This document shows positions 11,101 through 20,100 of a stretch of 64,000 bases of DNA, in pieces (within the stretch, counting starts at the first letter, position 1; each line of letters starts with the position of its first letter). The position numbers and the translations under genes were made by a program. The stretch comes from Lineus longissimus. Its lineage: Eukaryota > Nemertea > Pilidiophora > Heteronemertea > Lineidae. The notes beneath the pieces are model-generated. The model saw only the letters and a list, made by a program, of their open reading frames with translations, searched no databases and was not told the DNA's origin. The stretch covers positions 5,210,001-5,274,000 of the forward strand of contig NC_088321.1 in NCBI RefSeq assembly GCF_910592395.1, read 5' to 3'.

Positions 11101-14100
11101 CCTACCCAGGTCAGACTTTTGCATATGTACTCATATCGGATCTACCCGAGGAATTATTTAACTAATTACATTAGAAAATAACCAGCCAGTTCACAAGGCT
11201 ACGTCCAGGCGGCGCCCCTGTACAGCCCATCAACCGTGCAAGCCGCCATATTGCCAGTACTTTTTACTCAAGCAACTCAAGTAAGTCCCGTTGCTGTGGG
11301 GACGGACGGGTGGGCAGTCTGACCTGGGTAGGTATGAACTAATAAAATCACATTTCCACAGGAAATGGGAATTTTATGTCGTTCATACTCTACCCAGGTC
11401 AGACTTTTGCATCGAATACCAACAACCTAAGGAAGGTGGGTAAACGTGACTTACCATGTAGCGACGTGAACTGTCTCCAAGCCGCATAGCAGAACCCAAC
11501 GGGTGAGACCGGGATAACCAGACCAAAGAGAAATGGGGATGCTCATGGCTCAACGGTCAGGCCACCATATAAAAGAATAATGGAAAGGGCCTTAAGGTTA
11601 TCAACTACCCCCTAGAGTAAGGTAGCACATCGCATGGTACTTGCTCAGCACACACCTCGCCAAAAGAATGTGTGGACTTAAGAGGGTAACCACCCTCTGC
11701 GTGCGGGGACAACCCACAAAGTCTAGGCGGCTCAACCTAAGACATCCGGACGGGGCACATGCACAGGGGAACCACGTCCCGGCATGAATGTCCGCACCTC
11801 CCCCCATCTTTAGAGGGAAGGACGGAGAATCCGGAGTGAGGAGTCCGGCGGGTAGGCTAGGCAGGGAGAACCTAGACTACGTGCTGAGCAGCGACGATTG
11901 GACCGAGAGACAGCATACCGTCAGTCATCACGGAACAATCGCGCATATAATGTTGGGAGAAAGTGGAGTGAGAACTCCACGTCGCCGCCTCCAAGACCTC
12001 GTTCAAGGCGACTCCCCTATATTCGGCCCATGAAGTCGAGATGGCACGGATCTCGTGGGCCGTCACGGAACCCAGGCGGCGAAGCTCTGGAGACTGAAGA
12101 GTCATGGAGTAGGCCTGCCGGATGGTGGCCACCAACCATCTGGCGACCGTGGCGGGCACAATCTCCCGTGTGAATCCCTCGCGATAAGACAGAAAAAGAC
12201 GCTTTCTGCCGAGACGGACGGCAGGGTCTTTGGTCTTATCGACATAGAACCTCAAGGCCCGGACGGGGCAGAGAGTTCTATCCGGGAGGTCTCGAGAGAC
12301 CACCCTGGAAAGGGATGGAATAAGAACCGGGCGCCTGGAGGTGGAAGGCGCCTGGTTCTTCGCAATAAAGCCTGGGACAAATTCTAGGACCGCGCCCCTC
12401 TCATTGAAGGCTAGCTTGTGGAAAAGCTAGGGCATGGAGCTCGGACCGTCTCTGGGCCGTAGCTAAGGCCACCAAGAAGACGGTCTTAAAGGTAAGATGC
12501 TTCCTATCTGCTAGGTGCAAGGGCTCGAATGGAAATCTCATAAGAGCCCGTAACACCACCGAGAGATCCCACTTGGGGACGCAATGTAAGGAGCGGGGAC
12601 GCTCCAGAGACATGTTGCGAAGCAACGATGACAAGGCGTCATCCCAAGCCGGTTGCCAGGAGCCTGTCAGTCTAAGGGTGACGGCAATGGCAGAGCGATA
12701 GCCCTTAACCCCCTGGACCGAAAACTTCCGAACCGTAAACAAAAAGTTTAGGAAATCGAGGAAGTTGGGAAGAGTGGGAGCGATCGGAGAAACTCCGTGC
12801 TCCCCGCACCAGTCTCGAAAGACGAGCCACTTACTGTCGTATGATGTAAGGGTAGACTGTCTTTGAGGCTGAGCGACTTTTCGGATAACGTCCTCCGAAA
12901 AGCCTCTCTCTCGGAGGAAATGCCCGATAGTCTCCAGGCGTGAAGCCTGTAGAAAGAAGGGTCCTGATGGTAGACCCGGCCTATCGGGTGATATAGCAGG
13001 CGGTCCCACTCCGGCAATCTGCGGGGGTGGTCCGTCAGGAGCTCCAGCAACACCGGGAACCAAGCTTGGTTCGGCCAACAAGGGGCGATCAGGCAAAGCC
13101 TGACGCGCGATGAGGCCACTTTGTTCAGAACCGGCAGCAACAGAGGGGTTGGCGGGAATGCATAAGCATTGAGGCCGTCCCAGGAGGCCGACAGGCTGTC
13201 TACTCCCAAGGCCTCGTCGTCCGGGAGAGGGGAGTAATACAGGGTGAATCTCTTGTTGAGGCGAGTGGCGAAAAGGTCCACAATCGGCGCATCCCACATC
13301 CCGGCCAGCCGGGACACAATCTCCTGATGGAGGGTCCACTCGGTCTGGACTAAGCGATCGGCTCTGGAGAGAGCATCCGCCAGGATGTTCCTCTTGCCGG
13401 GGATGTGACGGGGGAAGAGCTGGATGTCCAGCCGACGACAAAATTGTAGGAGGTCCCATGTCAGACGACACAGAGTGTCGGACCTCGTTCCCCCTTGTCT
13501 CCGAATATAGGCGACGACAGTCGAGTTGTCGGAGAACAGAGATACCCTGTGACCCCGTAACCGGGACGAAAAGGCCTTCACGGCTAGGATGACAGCCTGC
13601 ATTTCGAGAATATTGATCGAAAGGCGAGACTCCTCCCCTGACCACGTGCCCTTGGTGGTCAGGTCGCCCTCGTTCAGGTGAGCCCCCCATCCGAAGAGGG
13701 AGGCGTCCGTGAAGAGGGACATCTGGGGGGGTAACGGACGGAGCTGCACCCCGCGGAGGAGCTCCGTCCCCGTCCCCCAGAACCTCCAAACGTCCTCCAG
13801 TAGCATGGAAGGGAGTGCTACTGCTCGATCGAGTGGGTCCGAGAAGGGGCGCCAACTCGAGAGTAGGAGGAGCTGGAGGGGGCGCATATACAGGCGACCG
13901 AGAGGAACCTGGTCCGCCGCCGAATTGAGCAGGCCCAGCAGGGACAGGAACTGTCTGGCTGTGGCGCTGTCTCGACGACGGAAAGCCCGAATCAGAGACC
14001 GGATCTTGGTGACCCGGTCCTGAGGTGGGGACATGAGGCCCTCTCTGGTACGGAAACGTACTCCCACGAAGACAAAATCCTGAGACGGGTCTAGCTCGGA

Positions 14101-17100
14101 TTTTTCTAAGTTTGTTATCCACCCGGCCTGGGTCGCCGTCTTGAGCAAGAACCGAGTCTGCTTGAGAAGACGGGGACGGGATTGGCAACGTAGCAGCCAG
14201 TCGTCTAAGTAGCAATGGAGCTTGAAGCCCAAAGCGTGAAACGGGGCGGCGAACGCCCTGACGACGGTTGTGAAAATAAGCGGAGCGGAAGCCAGGCCGA
14301 AAGGCAAGGCCTGAAACTGATAAATTTTGCCTTCGAAGTAAAAGCGAAGGAAATGTTGAAAGTCTGGATGGACTGGGATGTGAAAATACGCATCCTGCAA
14401 GTCCATGGAGACGGCCCAATCGTCGGGCTGCACCGCTGTTGCCACTGACCTTGTTGTTTCCATCCTGAAACTGGGTACCCTGAGGAACCGGTTCAGGCTG
14501 GACAGGTCTATGACCAATCTCCATTTTCCCGACTTCTTCGGAACCAAGAAGATGTGGCTGTAAAAGCCCGGGGAGGAGTGGTCTTCCACCACCGTGACAG
14601 CCTCCTTCTGGAGGAGGGAGTTGACCTCGGACCGAAGGGCTTCGGCCCTGGCCGGGTCCACGGGGGGTATTACCGGGTGGGGAGTCGATGTCGTTGGGGG
14701 AGGATGGGCAAAATCGAGGCGAACCCCGTGCCGGAGCATGTCCGGGACTGGGGAGCCTTTTTGACACCATCCGACCCAAAAGGCTGCGAAATGGCGCAGT
14801 CGGCCCCCAACGACAGAGTCCGAGGGAGTGTCGCCTATTAGCGCCCGAGGAGAAGGTGACAAGTCACCGACGCCTGCCCCCGCGACCCTTCCGCTGTTGT
14901 GGCCGGAAGGGGCGCTTGGGCTGCCCGCCACCTCCGCCCTGACCTGAGGAGCGGTGGCGCTTATTGGAGGGGCGGGCTGGAGCCGCAGCTTCTGTCTGCC
15001 CTCGGGGACGAAAAGACCCGGAGGAGCCCTGCGAGGCCGAGGGCCCACGAGAGGCCGACGCACCCCGGGGGCGTCTAAACTCCGGCTGACGTCCCCGGCC
15101 CGCGGACCATGAAGAGGAACGCGGGCGGGGGGCCTGTCTAGGGGGAGGAGGGTCCCCCTCACGACTCTTATCCGACTCGCGCTGAGCCCCTAAGGTATCA
15201 GGCAGCGAATCGTGGAATAAGAAGGGACCGCCCAAAGGGGCGGTCCGCAAGGCCCCGCGCAGAAACTGGGCGCGGACCACACTCAGCCCCTCGATGAGGA
15301 GGTCCCGGCGCTTCAGCACCGCGTTGGCTGCTTGTTTGGCAGCTAAGTCACTGGCATGTTGCAGTGACTGCTGTAAGGACATAGCCAGGATGCGTTGCTC
15401 ATCCGTGGCGTCCGCAGCCAACGACCTGGACAGGGCACAGAGCGTCAAGTCGGCGTACGATAACACCGACTGCGTCTCCTTGGCCAGGGCCTCATCGTTC
15501 TTGGCATCCCTCATAGGAGCAGACGTGAGGACTTTCGGAACGACCAACCCGGCGAGCTGCACATCATCCCTCAAGGGGATGAGTGAGACCGGGTCAGTCC
15601 CCGACGGCGATACTCTATAGTATTCTGGCCTATACGAAGGACTGTGAGGGGAAGTGGCCGTGAAGCGCTTCCCCGCCTTCGTCCAGGCTCCCGGTCCAGT
15701 CGACGGCAAAGTCGAGACCAGGGAGCGCTGGTGGCCCCCGCAGGACGGCGCCGTGTCCCTAAGCGTTGAATCGAGCCAATGAGAGGCTCTGATCAAGGCA
15801 GGGGAGGGGGGCAACTCATCGAGTGCCCGGTCCGGCACGGCAGCCAAGTCCGGCTCGTCGGCATCCCCGAAAAGATCGAAGGGAGCACGGCCGAGCGCGG
15901 GGTTGACCGGCGGGAGAGGACAATGCTCGGTCGGCACGAACTGCCGGACGAGCGCGCGAAGATCGCGCATCCCAGCCACAATGGTGGGGTCCTCTGTTCC
16001 AGAGGGGCAGTCAGCCTGAGGGGCCTGCCCGATGGAAGATTGCGACTCATCGAATTGATAGTCGACCTCCATGGGGACTTGGGGCAGCTCAAAGGCCACT
16101 GGTCTCCCGGCCTGCTGCTGAGGGGCCCTATCTGAGAGATTTTTGGTCTCCAGATGGGCAGCCAAACTCTGCAGGACCTGACGCTGCTGGGCCGTAAGGC
16201 CCGGTGCGATAGGCCGGGGATCCTGTCTGGACATACCTGGGGCAGGCAGGGATGGCGGGGGGCTACTCACCACAAAGGGGGTGGAGCTCAGACCCGCAGA
16301 GCCAGACAGGGAGGGACGGGGTCGCACCGGCGAAATCGTGGGGCGAACCCTCCCGACGTCCGGACGGACCCTAGGGTCTCTAGACCGGACGTAATGCCCC
16401 ATTGTCGCACCCCTACCCCAGGGGGGTAGGTCACCTCCGTGCGAGACAAGAGGGGGCGGCAGAACAGGGGGGGTGACGCCCGAGTCTGCAGTAACCCACG
16501 GGGAGGCGGTCGACGTCCTCAGAAGGGGAAGGAAATTGGGGTGAGCCGCCTGCCAGGCCTCATTACCCGATGGGATACGCCCCGTCGCCTCAGAGCGGTC
16601 AGATGTGACGGTGTAATCTGAAGAGACAGTCACAACCGAAGACACTGCCGGAGGCACATCCAACCCGGAGGAGGACGGGGGACGACCCAATGCCGCAGCA
16701 GGGGGGTCCCGACGGGGGAGGGCGGAGGAAACCCGGCCAGGTGGGGGCTTAGACGTAACTAAGGACTCCACGGCCGGTAGCCGGAGGAGTTCCTGAATCA
16801 GGAGGTCTGCCTCCAGCGGGGTATGCTCAACGCCCAGGGGATCGGGACGCAAAGCGTCCAGAGTCCCGCTCACTTCGACCCCCTGTGAAAGGGGGGAGGA
16901 GCCAATCTCCCTAGGGGGCGCCCCGATGAGGGGGTCACCGGCGCTCAACCTAGGAGAGAACTCGGGGGGCACACCTCCGAATGGAGGGTGCCCAGCCCGA
17001 GCCCCGGAGTCGGGCGCCGAAACGGCGCCAGAGCTCCGGGGGCCTCGCCCCCGCTGAGAAGAAACAGCGGAGGGGGACTTAGAAGAGGCCACACCAGACT

Positions 17101-20100
17101 TTCTGGGGCCTCTCCGGGTCGGCTTCTGCTTCTTCGACGGCCGAGGGGCCGGAGAAGCAGAAGGCAGCGTCCCGGCAGCGGACGAAACCGCAGTCGCAGA
17201 GTCCGACGGGGCGGACTGGCGAGCCGGGGACGAACCGGGACGGGGACTAATAATCCCCGATACACCGGCACCGGGGCACCTGAATACCCCAGAAGGGTAA
17301 CAGGCCCAATAAGAGGGCTGGAAAGCCCAATAATGACAAGAAGGACGCTAACAAGAGCGGCAGAGCCAGCATCTTGAGAGGCCACACAAAGAAAGTGAAC
17401 GATAAGAAAAACTTGGATTTATTTGGTCACGTGACCGGAGCCTGGAGCGAGAAAAATTTTTGGGAGAACGGCGAAGAAAAAGCGTTCTAAGTGACGAAAT
17501 CAGGGAAAGATGGGTAAAGGAATGGTCTCACCCGCTTCCTGAAATCGGCAGCTCCAAACGGACGTCCACTAGGCCGCACACTAGTGAACGGGTTGCAGAA
17601 GTGTTGAGATACTGACGGATCAGTCCAATATTCCTTAGTTGGGCGTAGGCCGACCTACAGACAGCATTCACCTGTGCTTCCATGTTCATTTTCTTGTCAA
17701 ACATCACCCCCAAATTTCTTACGCATGCCACAGAGTCAATGATAGAGTCACCAACATTCACCGAAACGTGATCCAGGGTCTTGGAACGATGAATGGATGC
17801 AAAGAGTGCCACCTCCGTCTTGTCGTCGTTCTTTTTCAGCATGTTCTCCTTCAACCAGGAACCATTGTCAGTAATGCATAAGTCAAGACAGTCAAGTGTA
17901 ACTTCCTGGGCTTGTGGGATCCCCGGATTAAAAGAGTGATAAAGCTGTGCATCGTCTGCATAAAAATGATGACCTGGGCCATGGTTCCTTGTTAAGTTGC
18001 CGAGTGGTTTTGTGTACATGCAGTACATTTTTGGGCCCAACACCGACCCCTGCGGAACACCATATTTTAAGAGAACGGACGTAGATCTTTGACGATCAAT
18101 AACGACAGTCTGATACCTGTCATCAAGATATGATGCAATCCAGGCAAGAGCAGAGCCAGTGATGCCAAATAACTGTTCAAACCTTTTTAGAAGGATCTTA
18201 TGGTCAATGGTATCGAAGGCTGCAGAGAGGTCGATCATGACAAGCACTGTCACATCACCCCTGTCCAAACTACCAAGGATGTCGCTCTGAACCCTTAGTA
18301 GAGCGGTCTCTGTTGAGTGACCTCTTCGGTAGGCGGACTGCATTTCTTCATGCAGCGAGTTGGACAGGAGGTGATGTTCTAGGCGGGCATCAATGACCTT
18401 CACCACAACCTTCGACACTAAGGGTAGGTTTGACACAGGGCGGTAGTTTTTGTGAATGTCAGAGTCCAGACTTGGCTTCTTTAGTAGAGGCCAAATGAGC
18501 GCAGATTTAAAAGCGCAGGGAACACAGCTAGCTTTTAGCGATGCATTTATTATGGCAGTCAGTATTGGAAGCAGTTCATCAATGCAGAGTTTAAGAAGCC
18601 ATGTTGGAACTGGATCCAGTTCACAGGATTTCGAGGGGGATTTCATCACAATCCTTCTGACCTCCTCCTCTGTGGCTGGTGGCAAATTCATGCAGCATTA
18701 CTAACCTGACTTAGTTCTTCTCCTTGCCCTCCTTTCAGTGCGTGCAATCTGGAGGTTTAGGCGAGCAACCCTTCTTCAATTGGCCTGAAATTGAACATTT
18801 CATAGGGTCAAGAAACTGTGTGGAATAATAGAAATGAAACAACACTGGAAAATAATCGCTCGCATATTTCGACCAATTCAATTAGGTCTAATCGCCAACG
18901 TTCTTGTCTAATGCAGATATTGGAGGCAGAGAGACCCCCCCCCTCTCTACGGGTTGAATCTCTGCGGAGTACATTGCTTGCCTGAAGTTCCTTAGAAACA
19001 ATTTTCTGATTTGTCACCATACTGAATATCAGACCAATCCCACTTTTAAAGGAACCTTCCTCATTAACAATGCCACAACGCTCCGACAACAATAGCTGGT
19101 ACAGCATTTTGGGTATAGAGGGGTAATAGCTGATAATCATGGATTTGCATCTTACCTTTTCACCATCTACAATCATACTTTCCATATATTCCATATCTTG
19201 AATAACACGAATGTTTTCTGTTGCTGTTCTTGGATGGTGCTGCAAGGCAAGAAACACGTCTCATCAGAGAAATGTTAAACATTATTCAACTGTTAGTGTT
19301 CAGTTCACTCTGTCTGAGTAAACGAAACAATACCAGTCATCTTACAAATTGTCTCATCAAGATCACCTCAAGCACATCCTTTAAAGCTGACCTGCATGCT
19401 TTCTCAGTGACAAATTGGCCAGAATAAAAACACCAACAGGTACTTCCTTGACCTTTGGCCCCTGGTGGCCAGAAGGTGAATCATATGAGGTCATTTTCCG
19501 TGTCTGAGTAGCGGTCACCAAGGAATGTGTATGTGTACCAAGTTTCACTTCAATTACTTAAGCGGGAAACGAAACATGCCACCCGTGCCTAACGTTGACG
19601 GACGACATTATCTATAGTGTGTCATTGTAAAGGCTCACAGTTGGGCCAAAAATGAGGTATTCTCAATGCCATACCTGTTCAGCTATCACAACAGTGTCAT
19701 CCATCTCTATGTCTGGGCCACCGGCAAAATCTCTCATCTCCGGCTGAAATAGAGATTTATGCCAAATTTATTTGCTACTGTGCAAAGTCTGCCAGGAAGA
19801 AAATGAATCATAGCATCCTGTCAGTGTCATAGAATGATCGGATAGAATTATTTAACTTGAACATGTTGAAGATACTGCATGCTTCAGAGATTATCATCAG
19901 GAATCAGGATATACACAATACATGTATCATACAATGATACATAGATACTGTGTCTGCGGGTTTTAGCCGGTTTCGGCTCGCCTGTACAAAAGACCTGTTT
20001 TACCTGTAATAGGCCTATGTAAAGTGACATACCGGGCACCGGCTAAAACTCACGGACACAGTATGTTGGTAATGTGACCTAAGGACATCCTAAAATCTAT

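Larger units (their letters stand above)
11016..17525 (-). mobile_element. DIRS-type retrotransposon (tyrosine-recombinase class)
   Basis: GC-rich block, unlike its AT-rich surroundings, with three overlapping minus-strand frames in DIRS order: a Pro/Arg-rich gag-like ORF, a reverse transcriptase with RNase H, and a tyrosine recombinase. There are no LTRs. Near its 3' end two perfect 57-bp inverted arms (11060-11116 and 11316-11372) lie about 200 bp apart, as expected for the split inverted/complementary termini of this class. I cannot find the matching terminus on the other side, where the sequence runs into LINE DNA at about 17.53 kb. The limits are therefore approximate. Confidence 0.8.

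Noticed and set aside
12401-14779. 792-codon minus-strand frame over the DIRS reverse transcriptase
   Set aside because: Only its last 180 codons are recombinase. The rest is an out-of-frame reading of the GC-rich reverse-transcriptase ORF, which stays open because of base composition.
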